64,000 nucleotides of DNA from Limanda limanda. Its lineage: Eukaryota > Chordata > Actinopteri > Pleuronectiformes > Pleuronectidae. Under the pieces are notes generated by a model. It made no database searches, had not been told where the DNA came from, and saw nothing but the letters and a program-made list of their open reading frames with translations. Shown here one piece after another: positions 8,369 through 21,698 of this stretch (positions are counted from its first letter, which is position 1; each line of letters opens with the position of its first letter). Position numbers and translations under genes: made by a program. The stretch lies in the NCBI RefSeq assembly GCF_963576545.1, contig NW_026870547.1:248001-312000 (forward strand), in the 5' to 3' direction.

Positions 8369-10823
8369 TTTCTCCTATGTGCTTTCATCCCTAACCCTAA
8401 CCCTAACCCTTCCGAAAGTCGGAGAAGCTCAAAGATGGTACCGATCGATGTGCGCTACCCCATTTAGTGGGGGTAGAGCCTACTTGCAAGTCTCTCCGAC
8501 CTTCACAAAAAAAGTTATTCAAGAATATCTCTTTCTCCTATGTGCTTTCATCCCTAACCCTAACCCTAACCCTTCCGAAAGTCGGAGAAGCTCAAGGATG
8601 GTACCGATCGATGCGCGCTACCCCATTTAGTGGGGGTAGAGCCTACTTGCAAGTCTCTCCGACCTTCACAAAAAAAGTTATTCAAGAATATCTCTTTCTC
8701 CTATGTGCTTTCATCCCTAACCCTAACCCTAACCCTTCCGAAAGTCGGAGAAGCTCAAGGATGGTACCGATCGATGCGCGCAACCCCATTTAGTGGGGGT
8801 AGAGCCTACTTGCAAGTCTCTCCGACCTTCACAAAAAAAGTTATTCAAGAATATCTCCTCAGATTTGGGGGAATTTCGTCGGTCGACCTCTTCCGAAGGT
8901 CGTACAAGCTCGGGGATGGTACCAATCGATCTGCAGGACCCAAATTAGTCCAGATGCAACCACTTTCCAAGTCTCTCCGACCTTCACAAAAAAAGTTATT
9001 CAAGAATATCTCTTTCTCCTATGTGCTTTCATCCCTAACCCTAACCCTAACCCTTCCGAAAGTCGGAGAAGCTCAAGGATGGTACCGATCGATGCGCGCT
9101 ACCCCATTTAGTGGGGGTAGAGCCTACTTGCAAGTCTCTCCGACCTTCACAAAAAAAGTTATTCAAGAATATCTCTTTCTCCTATGTGCTTTCATCCCTA
9201 ACCCTAACCCTAACCCTTCCGAAAGTCGGAGAAGCTCAAGGATGGTACCGATCGATGCGCGCTACCCCATTTAGTGGGGGTAGAGCCTACTTGCAAGTCT
9301 CTCCGACCTTCACAAAAAAAGTTATTCAAGAATATCTCTTTCTCCTATGTGCTTTCATCCCTAACCCTAACCCTAACCCTTCCGAAAGTCGGAGAAGCTC
9401 AAGGATGGTACCGATCGATGCGCGCTACCCCATTTAGTGGGGGTAGAGCCTACTTGCAAGTCTCTCCGACCTTCACAAAAAAAGTTATTCAAGAATATCT
9501 CTTTCTCCTATGTGCTTTCATCCCTAACCCTAACCCTAACCCTTCCGAAAGTCGGAGAAGCTCAAGGATGGTACTGATCGATGCGCGCAACCCCATTTAG
9601 TGGGGGTAGAGCCTACTTGCAAGTCTCTCCGACCTTCACAAAAAAAGTTATTCAAGAATATCTCCTCAGATTTTGGGGGAATTTCGTCGGTCGACCTCTT
9701 CCGAAGGTCGTACAAGCTCGGGGATGGTACCAATCGATCTGCAGGACCCAAATTAGTCCAGATGCAACCACTTTCCAAGTCTCTCCGACCTTCACAAAAA
9801 AAGTTATTCAAGAATATCTCTTTCTCCTATGTGCTTTCATCCCTAACCCTAACCCTAACCCTTCCGAAAGTCGGAGAAGCTCAAGGATGGTACTGATCGA
9901 TGCGCGCTACCCCATTTAGTGGGGGTAGAGCCTACTTGCAAGTCTCTCCGACCTTCACAAAAAAAGTTATTCAAGAATATCTCTTTCTCCTATGTGCTTT
10001 CATCCCTAACCCTAACCCTAACCCTTCCGAAAGTCGGAGAAGCTCAAAGATGGTACCGATCGATGCGCGCAACCCCATTTAGTGGGGGTAGAGCCTACTT
10101 GCAAGTCTCTCCGACCTTCACAAAAAAAGTTATTCAAGAATATCTCCTCAGATTTGGGGGAATTTCGTCGGTCGACCTCTTCCGAAGGTCGTACAAGCTC
10201 GGGGATGGTACCAATCGATCCGCAGGACCCAAATTAGTCCAGATGCAACCACTTTCCAAGTCTCTCCGACCTTCACAAAAAAAGTTATTCAAGAATATCT
10301 CTTTCTCCTATGTGCTTTCATCCCTAACCCTAACCCTAACCCTTCCGAAAGTCGGAGAAGCTCAAGGATGGTACCGATCGATGCGCGCTACCCCATTTAG
10401 TGGGGGTAGAGCCTACTTGCAAGTCTCTCCGACCTTCACAAAAAAAGTTATTCAAGAATATCTCTTTCTCCTATGTGCTTTCATCCCTAACCCTAACCCT
10501 AACCCTTCCGAAAGTCGGAGAAGCTCAAGGATGGTACCGATCGATGCGCGCTACCCCATTTAGTGGGGGTAGAGCCTACTTGCAAGTCTCTCCGACCTTC
10601 ACAAAAAAAGTTATTCAAGAATATCTCTTTCTCCTATGTGCTTTCATCCCTAACCCTAACCCTAACCCTTCCGAAAGTCGGAGAAGCTCAAGGATGGTAC
10701 CGATCGATGCGCGCTACCCCATTTAGTGGGGGTAGAGCCTACTTGCAAGTCTCTCCGACCTTCACAAAAAAAGTTATTCAAGAATATCTCTTTCTCCTAT
10801 GTGCTTTCATCCCAAACCCTAAC

Positions 10824-13075
10824 CCTAACCCTTCCGAAAGTCGGAGAAGCTCAAGGATGGTACCGATCGATGCGCGCTACCCCATTTAGTGGGGGTAGAG
10901 CCTACTTGCAAGTCTCTCCGACCTTCACAAAAAAAGTTATTCAAGAATATCTCTTTCTCCTATGTGCTTTCATCCCTAACCCTAACCCTAACCCTTCCGA
11001 AAGTCGGAGAAGCTCAAGGATGGTACTGATCGATGCGCGCAACCCCATTTAGTGGGGGTAGAGCCTACTTGCAAGTCTCTCCGACCTTCACAAAAAAAGT
11101 TATTCAAGAATATCTCCTCAGATTTTGGGGGAATTTCGTCGGTCGACCTCTTCCGAAGGTCGTACAAGCTCGGGGATGGTACCAATCGATCTGCAGGACC
11201 CAAATTAGTCCAGATGCAACCACTTTCCAAGTCTCTCCGACCTTCACAAAAAAAGTTATTCAAGAATATCTCTTTCTCCTATGTGCTTTCATCCCTAACC
11301 CTAACCCTAACCCTTCCGAAAGTCGGAGAAGCTCAAGGATGGTACTGATCGATGCGCGCTACCCCATTTAGTGGGGGTAGAGCCTACTTGCAAGTCTCTC
11401 CGACCTTCACAAAAAAAGTTATTCAAGAATATCTCTTTCTCCTATGTGCTTTCATCCCTAACCCTAACCCTAACCCTTCCGAAAGTCGGAGAAGCTCAAG
11501 GATGGTACCGATCGATGCGCGCAACCCCATTTAGTGGGGGTAGAGCCTACTTGCAAGTCTCTCCGACCTTCACAAAAAAAGTTATTCAAGAATATCTCCT
11601 CAGATTTGGGGGAATTTCGTCGGTCGACCTCTTCCAAAGGTCGTACAAGCTCGGGGATGGTACCAATCGATCCGCAGGACCCAAATTAGTCCAGATGCAA
11701 CCACTTTCCAAGTCTCTCCGACCTTCACAAAAAAAGTTATTCAAGAATATCTCTTTCTCCTATGTGCTTTCATCCCTAACCCTAACCCTAACCCTTCCGA
11801 AAGTCGGAGAAGCTCAAGGATGGTACCGATCGATGCGCGCTACCCCATTTAGTGGGGGTAGAGCCTACTTGCAAGTCTCTCCGACCTTCACAAAAAAAGT
11901 TATTCAAGAATATCTCTTTCTCCTATGTGCTTTCATCCCAAACCCTAACCCTAACCCTTCCGAAAGTCGGAGAAGCTCAAGGATGGTACCGATCGATGCG
12001 CGCTACCCCATTTAGTGGGGGTAGAGCCTACTTGCAAGTCTCTCCGACCTTCACAAAAAAAGTTATTCAAGAATATCTCTTTCTCCTATGTGCTTTCATC
12101 CCTAACCCTAACCCTAACCCTTCCGAAAGTCGGAGAAGCTCAAGGATGGTACTGATCGATGCGCGCAACCCCATTTAGTGGGGGTAGAGCCTACTTGCAA
12201 GTCTCTCCGACCTTCACAAAAAAAGTTATTCAAGAATATCTCCTCAGATTTTGGGGGAATTTCGTCGGTCGACCTCTTCCGAAGGTCGTACAAGCTCGGG
12301 GATGGTACCAATCGATCTGCAGGACCCAAATTAGTCCAGATGCAACCACTTTCCAAGTCTCTCCGACCTTCACAAAAAAAGTTATTCAAGAATATCTCTT
12401 TCTCCTATGTGCTTTCATCCCTAACCCTAACCCTAACCCTTCCGAAAGTCGGAGAAGCTCAAGGATGGTACTGATCGATGCGCGCTACCCCATTTAGTGG
12501 GGGTAGAGCCTACTTGCAAGTCTCTCCGACCTTCACAAAAAAAGTTATTCAAGAATATCTCTTTCTCCTATGTGCTTTCATCCCTAACCCTAACCCTAAC
12601 CCTTCCGAAAGTCGGAGAAGCTCAAGGATGGTACCGATCGATGCGCGCAACCCCATTTAGTGGGGGTAGAGCCTACTTGCAAGTCTCTCCGACCTTCACA
12701 AAAAAAGTTATTCAAGAATATCTCCTCAGATTTGGGGGAATTTCGTCGGTCGACCTCTTCCAAAGGTCGTACAAGCTCGGGGATGGTACCAATCGATCCG
12801 CAGGACCCAAATTAGTCCAGATGCAACCACTTTCCAAGTCTCTCCGACCTTCACAAAAAAAGTTATTCAAGAATATCTCTTTCTCCTATGTGCTTTCATC
12901 CCTAACCCTAACCCTAACCCTTCCGAAAGTCGGAGAAGCTCAAGGATGGTACCGATCGATGCGCGCTACCCCATTTAGTGGGGGTAGAGCCTACTTGCAA
13001 GTCTCTCCGACCTTCACAAAAAAAGTTATTCAAGAATATCTCTTTCTCCTATGTGCTTTCATCCCTAACCCTAAC
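10824..13075 (+). repeat. Tandem duplication of 1,126 bp (two copies)
   Basis: The monomer order AA-b-AA-B-A repeats at offset 1,126 bp. Shared rare bases are T to A in the telomere block at 10814 and 11940, and G to A in B at 11636 and 12762. The B tag is also present at 4899 (offsets 6,737 and 7,863), so the source block is related to 4.3-5.3 kb. Ends are approximate, since A copies are nearly identical. Confidence 0.8.
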
Positions 13076-13205
13076 CCTAACCCTTCCGAAAGTCGGAGAA
13101 GCTCAAGGATGGTACCGATCGATGCGCGCTACCCCATTTAGTGGGGGTAGAGCCTACTTGCAAGTCTCTCCGACCTTCACAAAAAAAGTTATTCAAGAAT
13201 ATCTC

Positions 13206-14155
13206 TTTCTCCTATGTGCTTTCATCCCTAACCCTAACCCTTCCGAAAGTCGGAGAAGCTCAAGGATGGTACTGATCGATGCGCGCAACCCCATTTAGTG
13301 GGGGTAGAGCCTACTTGCAAGTCTCTCCGACCTTCACAAAAAAAGTTATTCAAGAATATCTCCTCAGATTTGGGGGAATTTCGTCGGTCGACCTCTTCCG
13401 AAGGTCGTACAAGCTCGGGGATGGTACCAATCGATCTGCAGGACCCAAATTAGTCCAGATGCAACCACTTTCCAAGTCTCTCCGACCTTCACAAAAAAAG
13501 TTATTCAAGAATATCTCTTTCTCCTATGTGCTTTCATCCCTAACCCTAACCCTAACCCTTCCGAAAGTCGGAGAAGCTCAAGGATGGTACCGATCGATGC
13601 GCGCTACCCCATTTAGTGGGGGTAGAGCCTACTTGCAAGTCTCTCCGACCTTCACAAAAAAAGTTATTCAAGAATATCTCTTTCTCCTATGTGCTTTCAT
13701 CCCTAACCCTAACCCTTCCGAAAGTCGGAGAAGCTCAAGGATGGTACCGATCGATGCGCGCTACCCCATTTAGTGGGGGTAGAGCCTACTTGCAAGTCTC
13801 TCCGACCTTCACAAAAAAAGTTATTCAAGAATATCTCCTCAGATTTGGGGGAATTTCGTCGGTCGACCTCTTCCGAAGGTCGTACAAGCTCGGGGATGGT
13901 ACCAATCGATCCGCAGGACCCAAATTAGTCCAGATGCAACCACTTTCCAAGTCTCTCCGACCTTCACAAAAAAAGTTATTCAAGAATATCTCTTTCTCCT
14001 ATGTGCTTTCATCCCTAACCCTAACCCTAACCCTTCCGAAAGTCGGAGAAGCTCAAGGATGGTACCGATCGATGCGCGCTACCCCATTTAGTGGGGGTAG
14101 AGCCTACTTGCAAGTCTCTCCGACCTTCACAAAAAAAGTTATTCAAGAATATCTC
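13206..14155 (+). repeat. Array block 4: second 475-bp trimer segment (aBA)2
   Basis: Two a-B-A trimers. Together with the preceding b-A-A-B-A-A it copies the junction near 4.4-5.4 kb at offset 7,863, while its own trimers fit the later part of block 2 better (offset 6,913, including the CCGATCG base at the second a). It therefore looks like a copy with an internal deletion of two trimers. Confidence 0.85.
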
Positions 14156-17100
14156 TTTCTCCTATGTGCTTTCATCCCTAACCCTAACCCTAACCCTTCC
14201 GAAAGTCGGAGAAGCTCAAGGATGGTACCGATCGATGCGTGCTACCCCATTTAGTGGGGGTAGAGCCTACTTGCAAGTCTCTCCGACCTTCACAAAAAAA
14301 GTTATTCAAGAATATCTCTTTCTCCTATGTGCTTTCATCCCTAACCCTAACCCTAACCCTTCCGAAAGTCGGAGAAGCTCAAGGATGGTACCGATCGATG
14401 CGCGCTACCCCATTTAGTGGGGGTAGAGCCTACTTGCAAGTCTCTCCGACCTTCACAAAAAAAGTTATTCAAGAATATCTCTTTCTCCTATGTGCTTTCA
14501 TCCCTAACCCTAACCCTAACCCTTCCGAAAGTCGGAGAAGCTCAAGGATGGTACCGATCGATGCGCGCTACCCCATTTAGTGGGGGTAGAGCCTACTTGC
14601 AAGTCTCTCCGACCTTCACAAAAAAAGTTATTCAAGAATATCTCTTTCTCCTATGTGCTTTCATCCCTAACCCTAACCCTAACCCTTCCGAAAGTCGGAG
14701 AAGCTCAAGGATGGTACCGATCGATGCGCGCTACCCCATTTAGTGGGGGTAGAGCCTACTTGCAAGTCTCTCCGACCTTCACAAAAAAAGTTATTCAAGA
14801 ATATCTCTTTCTCCTATGTGCTTTCATCCCTAACCCTAACCCTAACCCTTCCGAAAGTCGGAGAAGCTCAAGGATGGTACTGATCGATGCGCGCAACCCC
14901 ATTTAGTGGGGGTAGAGCCTACTTGCAAGTCTCTCCGACCTTCACAAAAAAAGTTATTCAAGAATATCTCCTCAGATTTTGGGGGAATTTCGTCGGTCGA
15001 CCTCTTCCGAAGGTCGTACAAGCTCGGGGATGGTACCAATCGATCTGCAGGACCCAAATTAGTCCAGATGCAACCACTTTGCAAGTCTCTCCGACCTTCA
15101 CAAAAAAAGTTATTCAAGAATATCTCTTTCTCCTATGTGCTTTCATCCCTAACCCTAACCCTAACCCTTCCGAAAGTCGGAGAAGCTCAAGGATAGTACC
15201 GATCGATGCGCGCTACCCCATTTAGTGGGGGTAGAGCCTACTTGCAAGTCTCTCCGACCTTCACAAAAAAAGTTATTCAAGAATATCTCTTTCTCCTATG
15301 TGCTTTCATCCCTAACCCTAACCCTAACCCTTCCGAAAGTCGGAGAAGCTCAAGGATGGTACCGATCGATGCGCGCAACCCCATTTAGTGGGGGTAGAGC
15401 CTACTTGCAAGTCTCTCCGACCTTCACAAAAAAAGTTATTCAAGAATATCTCCTCAGATTTGGGGGAATTTCGTCGGTCGACCTCTTCCGAAGGTCGTAC
15501 AAGCTCGGGGATGGTACCAATCTATCCGCAGGACCCAAATTAGTCCAGATGCAACCACTTTCCAAGTCTCTCCGACCTTCACAAAAAAAGTTATTCAAGA
15601 ATATCTCTTTCTCCTATGTGCTTTCATCCATAACCCTAACCCTAACCCTTCCGAAAGTCGGAGAAGCTCAAGGATGGTACCGATCGATGCGCGCTACCCC
15701 ATTTAGTGGGGGTAGAGCCTACTTGCAAGTCTCTCCGACCTTCACAAAAAAAGTTATTCAAGAATATCTCTTTCTCCTATGTGCTTTCATCCCTAACCCT
15801 AACCCTAACCCTTCCGAAAGTCGGAGAAGCTCAAGGATGGTACCGATCGATGCGCGCTACCCCATTTAGTGGGGGTAGAGCCTACTTGCAAGTCTCTCCG
15901 ACCTTCACAAAAAAAGTTATTCAAGAATATCTCTTTCTCCTATGTGCTTTCATCCCTAACCCTAACCCTAACCCTTCCGAAAGTCGGAGAAGCTCAAGGA
16001 TGGTACCGATCGATGCGTGCTACCCCATTTAGTGGGGGTAGAGCCTACTTGCAAGTCTCTCCGACCTTCACAAAAAAAGTTATTCAAGAATATCTCTTTC
16101 TCCTATGTGCTTTCATCCCTAACCCTAACCCTAACCCTTCCGAAAGTCGGAGAAGCTCAAGGATGGTACTGATCGATGTGCGCAACCCCATTTAGTGGGG
16201 GTAGAGCCTACTTGCAAGTCTCTCCGACCTTCACAAAAAAAGTTATTCAAGAATATCTCCTCAGATTTGGGGGAATTTCGTCGGTCGACCTCTTCCGAAG
16301 GTCGTACAAGCTCGGGGATGGTACCAATCGATCCGCAGGACCCAAATTAGTCCAGATGCAACCACTTTCCAAGTCTCTCCGACCTTCACAAAAAAAGTTA
16401 TTCAAGAATATCTCTTTCTCCTATGTGCTTTCATCCCTAACCCTAACCCTAACCCTTCCGAAAGTCGGAGAAGCTCAAGGATGGTACTGATCGATGCGCG
16501 CTACCCCATTTAGTGGGGGTAGAGCCTACTTGCAAGTCTCTCCGACCTTCACAAAAAAAGTTATTCAAGAATATCTCTTTCTCCTATGTGCTTTCATCCC
16601 TAACCCTAACCCTAACCCTTCCGAAAGTCGGAGAAGCTCAAGGATGGTACCGATCGATGCGCGCTACCCCATTTAGTGGGGGTAAAGCCTACTTGCAAGT
16701 CTCTCCGACCTTCACAAAAAAAGTTATTCAAGAATATCTCCTCAGATTTGGGGGAATTTCGTCGGTCGACCTCTTCCGAAGGTCGTACAAGCTCGGGGAT
16801 GGTACCAATCGATCCGCAGGACCCAAATTAGTCCAGATGCAACCACTTTCCAAGTCTCTCCGACCTTCACAAAAAAAGTTATTCAAGAATATCTCTTTCT
16901 CCTATGTGCTTTCATCCCTAACCCTAACCCTAACCCTTCCGAAAGTCGGAGAAGCTCAAGGATGGTACTGATCGATGCGCGCTACCCCATTTAGTGGGGG
17001 TAGAGCCTACTTGCAAGTCTCTCCGACCTTCACAAAAAAAGTTATTCAAGAATATCTCTTTCTCCTATGTGCTTTCATCCCTAACCCTAACCCTAACCCT

Positions 17101-19310
17101 TCCGAAAGTCGGAGAAGCTCAAGGATGGTACCGATCGATGCGCGCTACCCCATTTAGTGGGGGTAGAGCCTACTTGCAAGTCTCTCCGACCTTCACAAAA
17201 AAAGTTATTCAAGAATATCTCTTTCTCCTATGTGCTTTCATCCCTAACCCTAACCCTAACCCTTCCGAAAGTCGGAGAAGCTCAAGGATGGTACCGATCG
17301 ATGCGCGCTACCCCATTTAGTGGGGGTAGAGCCTACTTGCAAGTCTCTCCGACCTTCACAAAAAAAGTTATTCAAGAATATCTCCTCAGATTTGGGGGAA
17401 TTTCGTCGGTCGACCTCTTCCGAAGGTCGTACAAGCTCGGGGATGGTACCAATCGATCCGCAGGACCCAAATTAGTCCAGATGCAACCACTTTCCAAGTC
17501 TCTCCGACCTTCACAAAAAAAGTTATTCAAGAATATCTCTTTCTCCTATGTGCTTTCATCCCTAACCCTAACCCTTCCGAAAGTCGGAGAAGCTCAAGGA
17601 TGGTACCGATCGATGCGCGCTACCCCATTTAGTGGGGGTAGAGCCTACTTGCAAGTCTCTCCGACCTTCACAAAAAAAGTTATTCAAGAATATCTCTTTC
17701 TCCTATGTGCTTTCATCCCTAACCCTAACCCTAACCCTTCCGAAAGTCGGAGAAGCTCAAGGATGGTACCGATCGATGCGCGCTACCCCATTTAGTGGGG
17801 GTAGAGCCTACTTGCAAGTCTCTCCGACCTTCACAAAAAAAGTTATTCAAGAATATCTCTTTCTCCTATGTGCTTTCATCCCTAACCCTAACCCTAACCC
17901 TTCCGAAAGTCGGAGAAGCTCAAGGATGGTACCGATCGATGCGCGCTACCCCATTTAGTGGGGGTAGAGCCTACTTGCAAGTCTCTCCGACCTTCACAAA
18001 AAAAGTTATTCAAGAATATCTCTTTCTCCTATGTGCTTTCATCCCTAACCCTAACCCTAACCCTTCCGAAAGTCGGAGAAGCTCAAGGATGGTACTGATC
18101 GATGCGCGCAACCCCATTTAGTGGGGGTAGAGCCTACTTGCAAGTCTCTCCGACCTTCACAAAAAAAGTTATTCAAGAATATCTCCTCAGATTTGGGGGA
18201 ATTTCGTCGGTCGACCTCTTCCGAAGGTCGTACAAGCTCGGGGATGGTACCAATCGATCCGCAGGACCCAATGTAGTCCAGATGCAACCACTTTCCAAGT
18301 CTCTCCGACCTTCACAAAAAAAGTTATTCAAGAATATCTCTTTCTCCTATGTGCTTTCATCCCTAACCCTAACCCTAACCCTTCCGAAAGTCGGAGAAGC
18401 TCAAGGATGGTACCGATCGATGCGCGCTACCCCATTTAGTGGGGGTAGAGCCTACTTGCAAGTCTCTCCGACCTTCACAAAAAAAGTTATTCAAGAATAT
18501 CTCCTCAGATTTGGGGGAATTTCGTCGGTCGACCTCTTCCGAAGGTCGTACAAGCTCGGGGATGGTACCAATCGATCTGCAGGACCCAAATTAGTCCAGA
18601 TGCAACCACTTTCCAAGTCTCTCCGACCTTCACAAAAAAAGTTATTCAAGAATATCTCTTTCTCCTATGTGCTTTCATCCCTAACCCTAACCCTAACCCT
18701 TCCGAAAGTCGGAGAAGCTCAAGGATGGTACCGATCGATGCGCGCTACCCCATTTAGTGGGGGTAGAGCCTACTTGCAAGTCTCTCCGACCTTCACAAAA
18801 AAAGTTATTCAAGAATATCTCTTTCTCCTATGTGCTTTCATCCCTAACCCTAACCCTAACCCTTCCGAAAGTCGGAGAAGCTCAAGGATGGTACCGATCG
18901 ATGCGCGCTACCCCATTTAGTGGGGGTAGAGCCTACTTGCAAGTCTCTCCGACCTTCACAAAAAAAGTTATTCAAGAATATCTCTTTCTCCTATGTGCTT
19001 TCATCCCTAACCCTAACCCTAACCCTTCCGAAAGTCGGAGAAGCTCAAGGATGGTACCGATCGATGCGCGCTACCCCATTTAGTGGGGGTAGAGCCTACT
19101 TGCAAGTCTCTCCGACCTTCACAAAAAAAGTTATTCAAGAATATCTCTTTCTCCTATGTGCTTTCATCCCTAACCCTAACCCTAACCCTTCCGAAAGTCG
19201 GAGAAGCTCAAGGATGGTACTGATCGATGCGCGCAACCCCATTTAGTGGGGGTAGAGCCTACTTGCAAGTCTCTCCGACCTTCACAAAAAAAGTTATTCA
19301 AGAATATCTC
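14156..19310 (+). repeat. Array block 5: AAAAA bAAB AAAA B AA B AAA B a AAA B* A B AAAA
   Basis: 32 monomers. The core at 14971-15607 carries tags C to G at 15081, GGATAGTACC at 15195 and ATCTATCC at 15523. The same tags recur at offset 24,230 (39311, 39425, 39753). The A with GATGTGCGCAACC near 16176 and GGTAAAGCC at 16685 starts a segment matching 45.4-46.5 kb at offset 29,202. The first B* (ATGTAG near 18271) occurs here. Confidence 0.9.
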
Positions 19311-21698
19311 CTCAGATTTTGGGGGAATTTCGTCGGTCGACCTCTTCCGAAGGTCGTACAAGCTCGGGGATGGTACCAATCGATCTGCAGGACCCAAATT
19401 AGTCCAGATGCAACCACTTTCCAAGTCTCTCCGACCTTCACAAAAAAAGTTATTCAAGAATATCTCTTTCTCCTATGTGCTTTCATCCCTAACCCTAACC
19501 CTTCCGAAAGTCGGAGAAGCTCAAGGATGGTACTGATCGATGCGCGCTACCCCATTTAGTGGGGGTAGAGCCTACTTGCAAGTCTCTCCGACCTTCACAA
19601 AAAAAGTTATTCAAGAATATCTCTTTCTCCTATGTGCTTTCATCCCTAACCCTAACCCTTCCGAAAGTCGGAGAAGCTCAAGGATGGTACCGATCGATGC
19701 GCGCAACCCCATTTAGTGGGGGTAGAGCCTACTTGCAAGTCTCTCCGACCTTCACAAAAAAAGTTATTCAAGAATATCTCCTCAGATTTGGGGGAATTTC
19801 GTCGGTCGACCTCTTCCGAAGGTCGTACAAGCTCGGGGATGGTACCAATCGATCCGCAGGACCCAAATTAGTCCAGATGCAACCACTTTCCAAGTCTCTC
19901 CGACCTTCACAAAAAAAGTTATTCAAGAATATCTCCTCAGATTTGGGGGAATTTCGTCGGTCGACCTCTTCCGAAGGTCGTACAAGCTCGGGGATGGTAC
20001 CAATCGATCTGCAGGACCCAAATTAGTCCAGATGCAACCACTTTCCAAGTCTCTCCGACCTTCACAAAAAAAGTTATTCAAGAATATCTCTTTCTCCTAT
20101 GTGCTTTCATCCCTAACCCTAACCCTAACCCTTCCGAAAGTCGGAGAAGCTCAAGGATGGTACCGATCGATGCGCGCTACCCCATTTAGTGGGGGTAGAG
20201 CCTACTTGCAAGTCTCTCCGACCTTCACAAAAAAAGTTATTCAAGAATATCTCTTTCTCCTATGTGCTTTCATCCCTAACCCTAACCCTTCCGAAAGTCG
20301 GAGAAGCTCAAGGATGGTACCGATCGATGCGCGCTACCCCATTTAGTGGGGGTAGAGCCTACTTGCAAGTCTCTCCGACCTTCACAAAAAAAGTTATTCA
20401 AGAATATCTCCTCAGATTTGGGGGAATTTCGTCGGTCGACCTCTTCCGAAGGTCGTACAAGCTCGGGGATGGTACCAATCGATCCGCAGGACCCAAATTA
20501 GTCCAGATGCAACCACTTTCCAAGTCTCTCCGACCTTCACAAAAAAAGTTATTCAAGAATATCTCTTTCTCCTATGTGCTTTCATCCCTAACCCTAACCC
20601 TAACCCTTCCGAAAGTCGGAGAAGCTCAAGGATGGTACCGATCGATGCGCGCTACCCCATTTAGTGGGGGTAGAGCCTACTTGCAAGTCTCTCCGACCTT
20701 CACAAAAAAAGTTATTCAAGAATATCTCTTTCTCCTATGTGCTTTCATCCCTAACCCTAACCCTAACCCTTCCGAAAGTCGGAGAAGCTCAAGGATAGTA
20801 CCGATCGATGCGCGCTACCCCATTTAGTGGGGGTAGAGCCTACTTGCAAGTCTCTCCGACCTTCACAAAAAAAGTTATTCAAGAATATCTCTTTCTCCTA
20901 TGTGCTTTCATCCCTAACCCTAACCCTAACCCTTCCGAAAGTCGGAGAAGCTCAAGGATGGTACCGATCGATGCGCGCTACCCCATTTAGTGGGGGTAGA
21001 GCCTACTTGCAAGTCTCTCCGACCTTCACAAAAAAAGTTATTCAAGAATATCTCTTTCTCCTATGTGCTTTCATCCCTAACCCTAACCCTAACCCTTCCG
21101 AAAGTCGGAGAAGCTCAAGGATGGTACTGATCGATGCGCGCAACCCCATTTAGTGGGGGTAGAGCCTACTTGCAAGTCTCTCCGACCTTCACAAAAAAAG
21201 TTATTCAAGAATATCTCCTCAGATTTGGGGGAATTTCGTCGGTCGACCTCTTCCGAAGGTCGTACAAGCTCGGGGATGGTACCAATCGATCCGCAGGACC
21301 CAATGTAGTCCAGATGCAACCACTTTCCAAGTCTCTCCGACCTTCACAAAAAAAGTTATTCAAGAATATCTCTTTCTCCTATGTGCTTTCATCCCTAACC
21401 CTAACCCTAACCCTTCCGAAAGTCGGAGAAGCTCAAGGATGGTACCGATCGATGCGCGCTACCCCATTTAGTGGGGGTAGAGCCTACTTGCAAGTCTCTC
21501 CGACCTTCACAAAAAAAGTTATTCAAGAATATCTCTTTCTCCTATGTGCTTTCATCCCTAACCCTAACCCTAACCCTTCCGAAAGTCGGAGAAGCTCAAG
21601 GATGGTACTGATCGATGCGCGCAACCCCATTTAGTGGGGGTAGAGCCTACTTGCAAGTCTCTCCGACCTTCACAAAAAAAGTTATTCAAGAATATCTC
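19311..21698 (+). repeat. Array block 6a: b aa BB A a B AAAA B* AA
   Basis: This starts the domain with B-B pairs. Both units after b are the short a form. From about 19.7 to 21.65 kb the order matches 22.1-24.05 kb at offset 2,400. A GGATAGTACC base at 20797 is not seen in that copy. Confidence 0.9.
19781..20090 (+). repeat. B-B pair 1
   Basis: Two B units are adjacent with no A between. The first reads ATCCGCAGG and the second ATCTGCAGG, so this is not a simple doubling of one B. It looks like a join of two different B positions with the A units between them deleted. Confidence 0.9.

Larger units (their letters stand above)
7243..13205 (+). repeat. Array block 3: AB AAAA hAAA B AAAA bAAB AAAAA bAAB AAA bAAB AA
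   Basis: 37 monomers including the hybrid h. Core starts are at 9665, 11117 and 12243. The spacing of 1,126 bp between the last two is a tandem duplication: both copies share CCCAAACCC in the telomere block (T to A at 10814 and 11940) and CCAAAGG in B (11636 and 12762). Nothing other than satellite is present. Confidence 0.92.

Noticed and set aside
18102..18920. Open reading frame of 272 codons, and many frames of 60-214 codons on the plus strand
   Set aside because: All lie inside satellite monomers and overlap in several frames at once. Monomer lengths are 1 (163, 157), 2 (155) and 0 (156) modulo 3, so an A+B pair of 318 bp restores frame and keeps a chance frame open. Translations are the repeat read in different frames; no start context, domain or codon constraint supports a gene.
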